In this document: piece by piece, positions 35,846 to 46,600 of the stretch
Position numbering within the stretch: position 1 is the first letter of the stretch
Layout: each line of letters opens with the position of its first letter
Assembly (NCBI GenBank): GCA_030374805.1
Contig: JARGSG010000119.1
Span: 62,001 to 126,000, forward strand
From: Gracilaria gracilis
Taxonomy: Eukaryota > Rhodophyta > Florideophyceae > Gracilariales > Gracilariaceae
DNA: 64,000 nucleotides
Reading direction: 5' to 3'
The notes under the pieces: generated by a model
Database searches by the model: none
The model's input: only the letters and a program-made list of their open reading frames with translations
What the model was told of the DNA's origin: nothing
Program-made: the position numbers and the translations under genes

Positions 35846-36764
35846 TGCTGAGCCTACCGAAAGTCGGTTTAAGGCCGAACACCCCATAACAACTGGCAGG
35901 TATCCGTACGCTGCCAGCAGAGTCCGAGCCAATCGAAACTGGCACCAATCCCGACACAACGGCTGCAGCACATCCGGCACTGGAGCCGCCAGCACATCGG
36001 TTCGAATCATATGGATTCTTGACATAGCCTGTAGCAGAAGAGAAGCCTCGAGTTCCGAGTGCAACTTCGTCTTGATTCGATTTCGTAATCGGAATCATTC
36101 CTAAACGTCTCAGAGCTGCCACTACCGTTGCATCGTTTGCAGGAACGACGAGTGCGTGGCGAGTTGCGATAGATGACGGAAGTTTCGCGACATCAATGCA
36201 GTACTTTACAGAAAATGGTGCCCCGTCCAGAACTGAACGAGGCCGTCCGGATGCCCATCTCGCCACCGATGCCTGAATGTCATCCTGCAACTTACCAATT
36301 TCCACAGCTCGCAAGGCATTCAGCGGCGGTTGTAGTGCGTTCGATTCATCTATCATCATTGCCATTGCGGAAACCACAAGAGAAGGTGTAGAAAGCGCCG
36401 TTGAATATGCATGGTGCAAATATGCAAGTGAGATGCGCGCACCGCGATGCGGAACATTGGGCGTCAGATCATAGAAGAACTGATCAAGATCTCTCGTCTG
36501 TGGCGGCGAAACAGCTGGTGACGGTAGCGGATGGTTCGGAATAGACGGCAGACAATCTACATCGGAGGAGTGGCGAGCACGCCAAGCGTGAATGGCGGAA
36601 GAACGAAGGGCGAGGTGGCGGGGCAGAGCACCGAGGTATGGCTGTTCTAGCATGTAAGCAGCTGCCCGTAGAGGAAGGCCAGACAAGGATGGAAAGCTGA
36701 GGTCATGGAGATTCGGCGCCTCGACTTCAGTTCCAGCGCTCTCGGGCGTTGCGTCAACAGACAT
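35846..36764 (-). pseudogene. amidase-signature enzyme, N-terminal fragment
   Basis: Amidase-signature hydrolases (Glu-tRNA amidotransferase A, fatty-acid amide hydrolase, allophanate hydrolase) use a Ser-cisSer-Lys triad. Seen from ATG 36764: Lys in GAPFSVKYC, then NPYDSNRCAGGSSAG (cis-Ser region), SIGSDSAGSVRIPAS (nucleophile Ser in AGSVRIP) and YGVFGLKPTFGRLS. All three triad positions are present, but homology stops right after GRLS at about 35846, where antisense WD40 sequence begins, so the C-terminal half is lost. Non-functional unless part of a chimera. Confidence 0.75.
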
Positions 36765-37177
36765 GTTGTGGATTCTACCAACCAAAAGTCCGGATCATCC
36801 AGAGGCAGCCTAACTGCTCTCGCGGGGAATGCTGGGGAATCCGGATCAACGCTAGGTACCAACGGTATGGACTATCCGACTGCTGCGTGGAAACCTCGCA
36901 TCATCCGCAGAAGTACAGTAAGACAGTGTGCCAATTTCGAAAAGGCTTGCATCAAAAAACGACCTGTCCAGCTTGATCCTCGAACTTTTATAAGTTTAGG
37001 ATACCTTTGTACCACTGCGAAAAAACACTCGTGTGAAGTCCTATACATGTTAGTTACATGATCAAGTGCGACTTGTAGGTACGAAGTTATGTACGTACCT
37101 ACAATCACAGTCAACGTATACTGCCTCTCGACCACCAATAGACGTTTTTCACATTAGGTGATGACGCGCCCAGCCAC
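36523..37177. repeat. segmental duplication, copy B
   Basis: Right copy of the duplication described at 34492-35185. It includes the 5' end and upstream region of the better-preserved amidase fragment, so copy A derives from this locus rather than the reverse. Confidence 0.85.
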
Positions 37178-37593
37178 TACCACTCCGAATGTGGATTCCA
37201 GACTGAGAATTATTCGTTTGAGGAAGAAAGGATAGAATGTGCATCGGTGTACTTCATTGTAGCTGTCGCGAAACGACTTCGGGTGCTCCGATAGACAAAA
37301 ATATTCTTCCTCCATTCGTCCTATCCTCACACGAAGACCCATCAAATGACTCCTAGTATACATACTCGATCCTTACAAAGTCAGCAGAGTTAACTTCTTT
37401 AGTTCTCTATGAGCCACTTCTATACTCAGAGAAACTACAGGTTCCATCACCTTGACAAGATGAACGTGCATTTCTCCTCATGTTCACATTCTGGGAAAAA
37501 GAAGCTCTTGGGAATTTACATCCAGCCTGTCTTGGCCCAACAGAAACTTAATCCCTTCTTTGAAAATAGAAAGGTCAGGCGTAGCTTTCGATA

Positions 37594-40490
37594 CTACTTC
37601 TTTCTTGACTTTCCACGCTTTGTAATCGCCCCACGAATCACTTCCCGTTGACGTGCGTTGTTCAAGCGTCTAGCTCTCTTCGGATCAGAGAAAAGTTCTT
37701 CGAAAATGGAAACTAAACTCTTCTCCTTTTCCAAGGCATCTTGTAGCTTTGAAACTGGCAGACTTAGCAACAGGCGAACACACTTAGTCTTAATACTAGT
37801 GCAATATAACAAGAACCCTTCCCAAACGAGAGCATTTGACCATACATGCTTCTCTATAAGGCGTTTCATAACTGTGTCGTTGATATACTTTTCAAGATCA
37901 GGGTGAAATATTCGAGCGAGCTGCACTGTTCTCATGAAAAGATTAGGTATTGTGGTCATTTCCAGTATTTGCTGAATAGATTGAGCGACAACTGCTCGCT
38001 GAAACACGGGTTTGGATTCAAAACAAGCTTGGATAGCCACACTTACGCCAACTGTTGGTTCGATTTTGTGCAATTCCACAAGCAAATCTTCTGGAGATAT
38101 AGCCGGAGGACGAGTAGACATCAGGAGAGATATCCCATTCTTAGAGCCACTTAAGTTCATCCAGTTTTTCCTCTCCGTATTTCCTGGCTCGTTTTCTTGA
38201 TGTGAGGTACGCGTCATAGGCCGCGTTACTTCCTCAACAATTGCCACAAGGTGCGAAAGTACAGCCTTTCTTGACGACCCAGGGAGCACTGGGTGACAAA
38301 CGCAATCCTCTTGCTCTTTTCATATCGTGTTTGAGCTGCTACGACGACTTCCCTTGATGGTTTGCTAGATTTCTTCGTCAAGATTCTTAGAATCTCAATC
38401 GCCATGGGCGCAGTTCCGTCCGAGAACTGCTCGTTGTCTCAGCCGAAGAGCGGTGATGGTGTCAATTTCCCACTGATCAGATCCAGCATGGATGAGCATG
38501 ACATTCCGTCATGCTGGGCAAGTTCCCTTGCTCTTGATAGTAGTATCCTCCGACCTGTGGATGAGGCGGCAATGTAACCTGACGCTAGAACGTTCAATAG
38601 ATCATTCTTATTTCCACACAGCGCGGTCAACAACAGCGAATCGCGTTCCAAGTTCGAGTCTTCTGCAGTTTCCCCACGGTCAACGGAGTTTATCAATGCT
38701 TGTATAGCTCGGGCTTCAATGATTCCTGCCACTTCTTTGCTTGATTCAGAAAACACCTGGTTTGCAAGCAGTCGAATCGCTGGTCCCCGTAGCACCTCAT
38801 CGATGTGAAACGCAAGGGTAAGAAGGAGCTCGAGGCAAATGCTGCGATCACTTCCTGGCCTTTCCGAGATGAATTGACGTAATGCACTTAGTCCTAGCTT
38901 CATCTGAGATGGATCCGTGCAGGGAGTCCTTAATAGATCCAGTACTGACTGAGTGAGAAGTGGAGCTTCCGTAGTGATTGAATTGAATGCGATCGAGTGC
39001 CCATCTTGATTGTCCATCAATGAGGTCAAGAACAGCATCAGAATTCGTTCATACTCTTCGTGACCTCTTCTGAGTCGACTGAGGTCACACTCATCATCAG
39101 ACTCATCCTCTTGGTCAGTGTTAGAAGGGCTTTTTTCGCAGGCATCCCCGTTCTTCGATTCTATGCCTCCCTCTTTGCTTTTAGCAGCATCCGAGCTGAG
39201 TATGTTTAGCGTGCCATTCAAAACCGAATTCTCTTCTACACTGAGGCCCTTCGAATTTTCTACCTTAACATCACCTGATGTGTCACAGTGAAGTCCGGAC
39301 CTGAACCAAGAGCAGCGGAATTAGTCCTGTCCACGTCTTGGGGACTTGTGATTCGATGAAGATCGGCGTTCTGGGCTGCTAGCTCAGATGCCTCAGCAGC
39401 TGCCTTCGCTGCTGCGGCTGCTTCAGTAGCTTTGGCGGCAGCTGCAGCCTGAGCATTTCTTTTGCGTATCGCGTCCTGCTCTTTTTCGTAGTTGCTCAAG
39501 TCATTCATAGCAGCAGTAATGTCCACACCAGCTCTTCCGTTCCTCACATGGGGGTAAGCAAGCAATGCCCTGAGGTTGAAACGCAAAACTGTGATTACAC
39601 TTTGCTTTTGTCTCTCAGAAAGGTTGGGAAACGCGCAAGAAGGCGTACCCTTGTAGCTGTGATAGCGTAAACAACATCTAGCAAAGGTAGCAATGTGTAT
39701 TGCAAAATATTTCTCCGTCTTTGAACCAAGTTGCTTAGAATTGCTATGGCAGTCATGAATGAAAGCAGAGGAAGTCCGTGCTGTGTGGATGAATCTGACT
39801 TTCTTGATTTCACAAAGCCTTCCAGTTCTCCATGTAGCAATTTTACGACTTGGTTGACGCACTGTACACCCTCATTCTCCAAAACGCCGACATTTAAGAA
39901 CTGCGACTCGGAGCGTTTCTTAAGTAGATAATGCAGAATAAAGTGGTCTGCTGACCCCGTTGACGCTGAGAAGTTAAGAGCAAGCAAAACTGTTTCGGCA
40001 AACTTAATTGCCGATTTTCGTAGTACATCATCCAATTCTTCGATGAGCGAAATTGCCCGCTCCTTCATTTGAAACCAAGTCCCCAATCTAGCTTCCGGAA
40101 AGGAATCTTCAGAAACTCCCATGGTTGCTACATATCCGATTAGTCTGCGCAATAAAACAGTGAGGATTCGCACAGCTCGCTTAAAAACTATAACATGCTC
40201 ATCATTCAAGGATCTACAGAGAAAATGGGTTCCAGTTGGGGTGAAAGAATTGGGATCTTTGAAGCAAAAGTCTTCAACAGCTTGGGGTACAACATTACGA
40301 ATGAGGTGCGAAGGGTCAGGTATAGCAGTTGTGCACAACGCATCAAAAGTGGGTAAAAGGTTTTCTGGGCGAGCACGAGCTTTTCGAGCGTCAAGCAAAG
40401 CGGCTCGAAGTGCATCAAACGCTTCAACCGTTGAAGCACTGCTTGAAGTTCAACGCGCTTGACGACTTCACGATTTGGGTCGCAACTCGC
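37594..40490 (-). pseudogene. SYMPK: symplekin/Pta1-like mRNA 3'-end processing scaffold, interrupted
   Basis: Symplekin/Pta1 scaffolds the CPSF complex in mRNA cleavage and polyadenylation. Seen on the minus strand: N-terminal HEAT-like region (VLRKSAIKFAETVLLAL, LLSFMTAIAILSNLVQRR, LSERQKQSVITVLRFNLRAL), an Ala-rich coiled linker, a Glu/Asp-rich linker, and the diagnostic Symplekin_C domain at the end (MRTVQLARIFHPDLEKYIND, MKRLIEKHVWSNALVWEGF, LLSLPVSKLQ). About 930 residues, close to family length. Breaks: probable one-base shifts near 40420, 39610, 39280 and 38270 and an in-frame TGA at 38439-38441. No splice signals fix these. Family call is very secure; activity is doubtful. Confidence 0.82.
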
Positions 40491-40569
40491 GAGAATCTTC
40501 TAGGTAGGCCTTTGCCACGTGCGTATTGTGGCGCGCGGGCTGTCGATTTGAACCAAAAGATTCTGTAAG

Positions 40570-41370
40570 CAGACGTTTTTATATAGCTTAGCAGCTAAGC
40601 CTTAGCTTGGCCAGGCCAAGTTGGCCTATGAGAGCATTGTCCATCATAATGCATAGACCCCGAAAATTCAGATTTTGGATCCCTTCTTTCCTGTTTTGAA
40701 GACTGTACATTCTCATCTTACACTATGATGAACCCAATCTTTTGGCACAATCAGAAGTTTTTGGTCAGTTGTTGAAAATAGACTTCGGAACATACGGCAA
40801 GAAAAGAAGGGAGGTACCCGTTGACTGGCGTAGTATAGTGGGCCCGAGTTGGTGCGTTGTGTACTTGACTGGCCGTTCTCGTACGAAGGGGTAGTGCACG
40901 ATGGGCTGGAGCAATGGCACCAGCCACGTGTACGATTTGGTAATTGGGTGCCAGACGGATTGGCTCAGCGTACAAGTTGGCCACGTGTACGGACTTGGTA
41001 GTGACAGTGCAAATTAGACGGATCGTACAGTAGTTAGTAATGGAGCCCAGGCCCGATATTTAGTTGTAGCTCGGATCTCCCGAGGCCCCAATCGTAAACG
41101 ACAAGCATCTTCTGCCGAACGTCTTCCTTGTCAACTTGCGTTACAATAGACCGCACGGCTACTCCTATATCGGGTTTATCAGACCGTTCGTACCCTTTCT
41201 GCACGTTCCTGTACGTGCCTGGTGATACCAACCGTCCACTCTTCCCTCGGCCGCCCGGTGCTTCGGCCCCTTCTCTCCGTTCGGATTTCTTACATTCACA
41301 GGACTGTACGCCACCACCTCTTCCGCCTCAAGACCGCTTCGGACTCTCCCTTTTTGTGCATTATACCACA
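40570..41370. other. interval between symplekin 5' end and Gypsy element 2 primer site
   Basis: No gene. Holds a small palindrome (TTGGCCAGGCCAA near 40606). From about 41140 it shows the CCGNNCGG motif bias of element 2, so its right part is probably 5' LTR or leader of that element, but no matching 3' copy was found. Confidence 0.4.
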
Positions 41371-41371
41371 T

Positions 41372-41389
41372 TGGTCTCCCGACTTAGAA
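41372..41389 (+). other. tRNA primer-binding site of Gypsy element 2
   Basis: TGGTCTCCCGACTTAGAA, one substitution from the site of element 1, placed one base after a CA dinucleotide that would end the left LTR. Confidence 0.8.
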
Positions 41390-41446
41390 GTGGAATTCGA
41401 GACCGTACGGAGTGGCAGAACCGATCGTGGAACCGATGCGTACATT

Positions 41447-43648
41447 ATGAGTAATCGCCCGCACGGAGGAATGGGTGAAGGGTCTTCGGTCGAAAAAGAC
41501 TCAGCAAAGTCCGTACCGGTCGCAAGTCGCGCCGCTTTGGATGCTGCTTCGGTAGGCCGCCGAAGCACCCGGAGCAACGCGATGGCCTATGCGACGCCGT
41601 CAGAGGAACCCGAACGGATAATACGTGACGGGTCCGCAAGTAACAGGTCAAAGTCCGCACGGAACGAGGACGAGGCAACTGCCCTCGCCCCCTTTCCCGG
41701 AACGGAGAAGGCGCCGCGGGGTGAAGCTGGCCCCGGGCCGCCTCTCCTGACCGAACGGACAACCGCACGGGAACTCTGGGCAGGGATTGCTCCCTATGCC
41801 CTGCAGAGTCTCCGAACGGAACTTGAGGTCCACGTCCCCATGGCCGTGGAGAGGTACCTCAAGGACCGAATCCCGGCGCTTCTGCACCAGGATATTCCAC
41901 CGATCTTACACGACATGGTCAGGAATATCCTGAAGACAGACCGTTCGGAACCCACTACGTCAGCTCTGAACAGTACACTGGCCGCACCGGTAGTTCAGCT
42001 ACCGACCCACCCACCCAAATCATTTATTGACCGTACGGACAATGCACCCGCTCGCGGCGAGAGGCAACACCGACCAGAACTGAAGAAGGGCCCGATGAAG
42101 GGTCCGACCGGAGTGTACCTCCCGCCAGTCAACCCGCAGGACGATCCGAACGGAAGCTCAGGAGATTACTCCGACGAGAGGAAAAATCCCCGCCGCAGAG
42201 GCGGTAGACCGAGCGGAAGTTCCGATTCGGATAATGCGCCGCGTAAACGGAAAGATCGTCGCCGCCAGAGAAGGCGACGATCAGCCAGAACGGACTCGGA
42301 CTCTTTGGAGTCATCGTCGGATGACGACCGCACGGATTCGGAAGTCAACCGACACTCCTGCAGCCCTCGACGGAGGGGTAAGTCCGATCGGTATCGTTCC
42401 CGTTCGGACAGGTTGATGCTGAAACGCATCAGGCCCTTGAACGAGAAGTTCGCCAAAGTGGTGGACTACCGTACGTACAGGTTGCTCAGGAAGAGCCAGA
42501 GTTACAATTCACGGGTGGCGCGCAAGATTGCGCGCTATCAAAAGAAATTGAATGTCCAGATGAAGGGTCATTCTTCTTCCGGGACAGATCCGATATCGGT
42601 TCTCAATTTCTTGCAGCGGTTTAAAACCGCTTGCAACAATAACGGACTCACTGAGGGTGCAGCCCTCTGGTGTTTCCAATTTTACCTGACCGGACCGGCG
42701 CACGCACTGATTCAGTCTCGGCTCGAAGGTGAGTCTGGCGCTGTCGAACGTACTCGGGATGAGTCTCTCCACACGTACGAAGAGGTAGTCAATTTTCTGT
42801 TGACCACGTACGGAACGGAGGAAATCATTGCCGACGAGGCCGCAGAGGTCACCTTCTACCGCCAATCGTCTGGAATGTCCAAAACGGAATTCGCCCAGAA
42901 GCTCTGGACGAAAGCGCTCCGCTGTGGGAACGTTTTTACCGATCGGAATTTAAAGGGGATCTTCGTAGAAGGTCTCCTTCCCGCCATACGGTCAAAGGTG
43001 AGGAATCACCTCACCTCGCATCCCAATATCGGATATTATGCACTTGGCCGTTACGCGGAATCGTACGGGAACACTCACCGTGCCTTACTTCGACAGTCCA
43101 TTCGGGTCGATACACAAAAACCAACCGCTTGGAAGGAGTCTTCTCGTACTGCTCGGAAGGTTCATAGTATCGATACCCCGTCGGAATCGATCTATTCCGT
43201 ATCGGATGAAGACGAAGAACATGTCCTCGCGGTGTCCCGCGCATCCTCCATGCCCTCGCCTCCCACTACGCCCTCAGCTTCAACGCCGGCTCAGTCCGTT
43301 CGGTCTTATCCAAGTCCCGCCAGCTCCCGGGTGCAACAATCCCAGGGGCAGGCACCAGTTAGACCGTGTCGGATTTGCCTTTCGCGGGAGCCCAACTGTT
43401 GTCAGTTACTGCCCCCGGACCTAAATGAGAAGCTGCTGGCCATACGGGAGGCTAATTATCAGCAACGCCGTGAGGAAGGCTATTACAGTGTCTACCAGAC
43501 CGGACGAAAAACTGATACCTCAAGGGACAATATAGGATATCGCCAGGGCGGACAGTCTCGCCAGGCGTACTCACCACGACCGACACCGGCCGCTATGCTG
43601 GTTGAGAAGCCTGCTCCTGACCCGGAAAACGACCGGGAGGAAGCGTAG
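41447..43648 (+). CDS. gag: Gag of Gypsy element 2
   Basis: ATG at 41447, uninterrupted to TAG 43646, 733 residues. Basic/Ser-rich N-terminus; helical capsid region (NFLQRFKTACNNNGLTEG, YEEVVNFLLTTYGTEE, FAQKLWTKALRCGNVFTD, LKGIFVEGLLPAIRSKV) closely parallel to the Gag of element 1; a C-terminal cysteine cluster, CRICLSREPNCC, in the knuckle position that lacks the usual His. An overlapping earlier non-ATG start is unlikely because it lies across the primer site. The best-preserved gene of this element. Confidence 0.85.
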   Translation: MSNRPHGGMGEGSSVEKDSAKSVPVASRAALDAASVGRRSTRSNAMAYATPSEEPERIIRDGSASNRSKSARNEDEATALAPFPGTEKAPRGEAGPGPPLLTERTTARELWAGIAPYALQSLRTELEVHVPMAVERYLKDRIPALLHQDIPPILHDMVRNILKTDRSEPTTSALNSTLAAPVVQLPTHPPKSFIDRTDNAPARGERQHRPELKKGPMKGPTGVYLPPVNPQDDPNGSSGDYSDERKNPRRRGGRPSGSSDSDNAPRKRKDRRRQRRRRSARTDSDSLESSSDDDRTDSEVNRHSCSPRRRGKSDRYRSRSDRLMLKRIRPLNEKFAKVVDYRTYRLLRKSQSYNSRVARKIARYQKKLNVQMKGHSSSGTDPISVLNFLQRFKTACNNNGLTEGAALWCFQFYLTGPAHALIQSRLEGESGAVERTRDESLHTYEEVVNFLLTTYGTEEIIADEAAEVTFYRQSSGMSKTEFAQKLWTKALRCGNVFTDRNLKGIFVEGLLPAIRSKVRNHLTSHPNIGYYALGRYAESYGNTHRALLRQSIRVDTQKPTAWKESSRTARKVHSIDTPSESIYSVSDEDEEHVLAVSRASSMPSPPTTPSASTPAQSVRSYPSPASSRVQQSQGQAPVRPCRICLSREPNCCQLLPPDLNEKLLAIREANYQQRREEGYYSVYQTGRKTDTSRDNIGYRQGGQSRQAYSPRPTPAAMLVEKPAPDPENDREEA

Positions 43649-43649
43649 A

Positions 43650-46600
43650 GGCATCTCTTCCTCCACAGAGGCCTAGCCTCGCCCCGTCAGAGGCAGACCG
43701 AACGGACTCAATCCGAGGGGAGTCCCCTGTCCTGACATGTGACCTGACCGATACAGATATTGAAGCCGGAACGGTCTCCTTTTCTAGTGCGAACTACAAG
43801 GTGCACGTGTCGGTTGGCCTCAATACGGCACTTATGTATCCATTAACGGGAATTCTTGACACCGGAGCCGGACCCTGTCTGGTTCACGAACGCCATCTTC
43901 CTCCGAAATGGCGCTCAAAACTCCGACCAGACGTAAGACCCCGAATTACGGACGCGTCGAAGAACCGTATGGATGTCGTTGGAGTTCTCCCGCTTGTGGT
44001 CCGAATCGGTGACCTCAACGGACGAGTACAGTTCCTGGTGGTTTCTAACCTTTCCACCAGCGTACTACTTGGCACTTCTTTTATTGACAAGTACGTCTTG
44101 GCAATACTACCACCGAAACGGACGATACTCCTACGACACTCCAAACCGGTGTCTATACAGTCTTCCGCCTACGGACCAAACGCACCTTCCGTGCCGGAAC
44201 CAGAACCCGAACGGGAAACCCCATCTAATAAGATACACGTTGCTCGTCCGGTTGTTCTACCCCCAATGTCGGAAACGAACGTCTTGGTAACCACCAAAAC
44301 ATCCGGCTTGGTCTTTCTACAGTCTCATCACCGTACGGGATCTACGTTTGAACTCACACTCCTTGCGGGTGGAGTTATGGAGCTCCGACCGGACGTGCCC
44401 TTTTTCGTTCGCGTAGCGAACTTTTTCGACCGCTCGGTTCGATTACAGAAGAACACCGTTATCGGACTTGCCCTTCCATCTCCTGTAGCGCTCATAACTC
44501 TGCAACCATCGCCGCGGAGCGACGAGTCGAAGGAGGGCGAACACATTCCGATTTCGGACAGTAATTCCGAACGGGAAGATAAGGGTACTGAACAGGAGCA
44601 CGAAACCGTACGGAAAGATGAGGACGATTGGCCTAGCAGAGTACAGATCAGTTCTGAGTATGCTTCCGAGCGGGATGAAGTCATTGAGCTGCTTCGACCG
44701 TTTGCGGACATGTGGGACGGCCATCTCGGAACGATTGCGGCAGCAAAGCACCACATCCATCTGGAACCAGGTACTAAGCCCATTTTGCAGATGCCGTACC
44801 GTGCCGGACCCGCTCGGAGAGAACACGAACGCAAGGAGGTGACAAAGCAGCTCTCTGCCGGAGTCATAGAACCATCATCGGCAGAATGGGCCAGTCCGGT
44901 CGTATTCGCGCTCAAAAAAGACGGAAGCCTTCGCTTCTGCGTCGACTACCGCCGGTTGAACGCTACGACCGCACGGGACACGTATCCACTACCTCGAATG
45001 GACGAGTGCATCGACTCTCTAGGAGATGCACAAATCTTCTCCACTTTGGACGCCAACAGTGGTTATTGGCAGACCGAAATGGAAGAAGCCGACCGGAACA
45101 AAACGACGTTCACGTCGCATATGGGACTGTACCGTTATCGGAGAATGCCGTTCGGACTCAAGAACGCACCGGCTACTTTCCAGCGTGCCCTCGATATCAT
45201 CCTTTCACAGGTGAAATGGCAGTACGCACTGGTCTATCTTGATGACGTAATCATCTATTTCCGGACGGTTGAAGAGCATTATGACCATGTGCGAACCATA
45301 CTGCATATGCTCCGTTCGGCTGGTGTTACTCTCCGACTGGACAAGTGCTACTTTTTCAGTGGCACGGTGGACTATGTAGGTAACGTAATCTGACCGGGAA
45401 AGCTTCAAGTGTCTCTTAAGACACAAAACGCTATCAAGCAGGCTAAACCGCCTACGACCCAGACGGAGCTCCGATCGTTCTTGGGGCTCTGTAACGTTTT
45501 CCGCCATTTCGTCGCGAACTTCGCCCGAATTGCGGCTCCATTGATCCGCAAGTTGGAAAAGGGGCAACCCACGAAGTTCGAGACACTGACCGATACGGAA
45601 TACGAAGCCTTTGACGAGTTACGTCAGAGACTGATACGCCCGCCCATTTTGGCCATTCCCCGTCAAGGGTACCCGTACGTTCTGGACACGGACGCATGCG
45701 ACCGGCAGGTAGGATGCACCCTGCTACAGAAGCAACCGGACCGAGGCTTATTACCGATTGGTTATTGGAGCCGCTCTCTATCCAAGACCGAAAGGTAATA
45801 CTCAACTACCGAACGGGAATGCCTTGCGGTCGTCTGGGCCATACTGCACCTCAGTCCGTACCTGGAAGGCCAGAGGTTCACCGTCCGAGCGGATCAACAC
45901 TCCTTGAGGTAGATACTGAACCTTTTGGACGCTTCAGAACGACTGGATAGGTGGCAGTTACGTCTAATGGAGTACGACTTCGATGTCGTCCACCGTCCGG
46001 GTATCAAACACTAAGCGGCTGATGCCCTTTCTCGGATCCGAACGGATGGCGAGGACGATACCCCATTGGACGAAGAGATTCCCTGCTTGCTAGTGAATGA
46101 CCGTACGGACGATGGCTACATCATCACCAACATTACCGTCAATGGTGATGAGTACAGTGACGTTTGCGTCGACTGGCCAACGCCCGAACGGAAATCTGCT
46201 GGCATCCCCGAGGTGCATGCTGTCACCTCGGAGGAAACCAATATCGTTCCGGTCACGGTCGAGAAGCTGGTGCGAGCTCAAGCAGATGATCCTTTCTGCG
46301 AGTCCGTACGGAAAGACATCGGCAATGGTGTCACTCTGTTCGACATTGACCGAAACGGACTCATAGTGCACAAAGCCCCATTAGAAGGTGCCATCCAGAA
46401 GGTCGTACCTGCATCACTGCAGGCACGCGTCCTCTACTTGGCACATTACCCCCGTCTGGTCGGCCATCCGGGCTGCACTCGGATGTATGAAAGTCTCCGT
46501 CGAGACTTTTACTGGCCGCATATGGCCAATGACGTATTCCAGACCGTACAGGACTGTCTCAAATGCCCGGCGACAAAGGGAACACACTTCAAGTCGCAGA

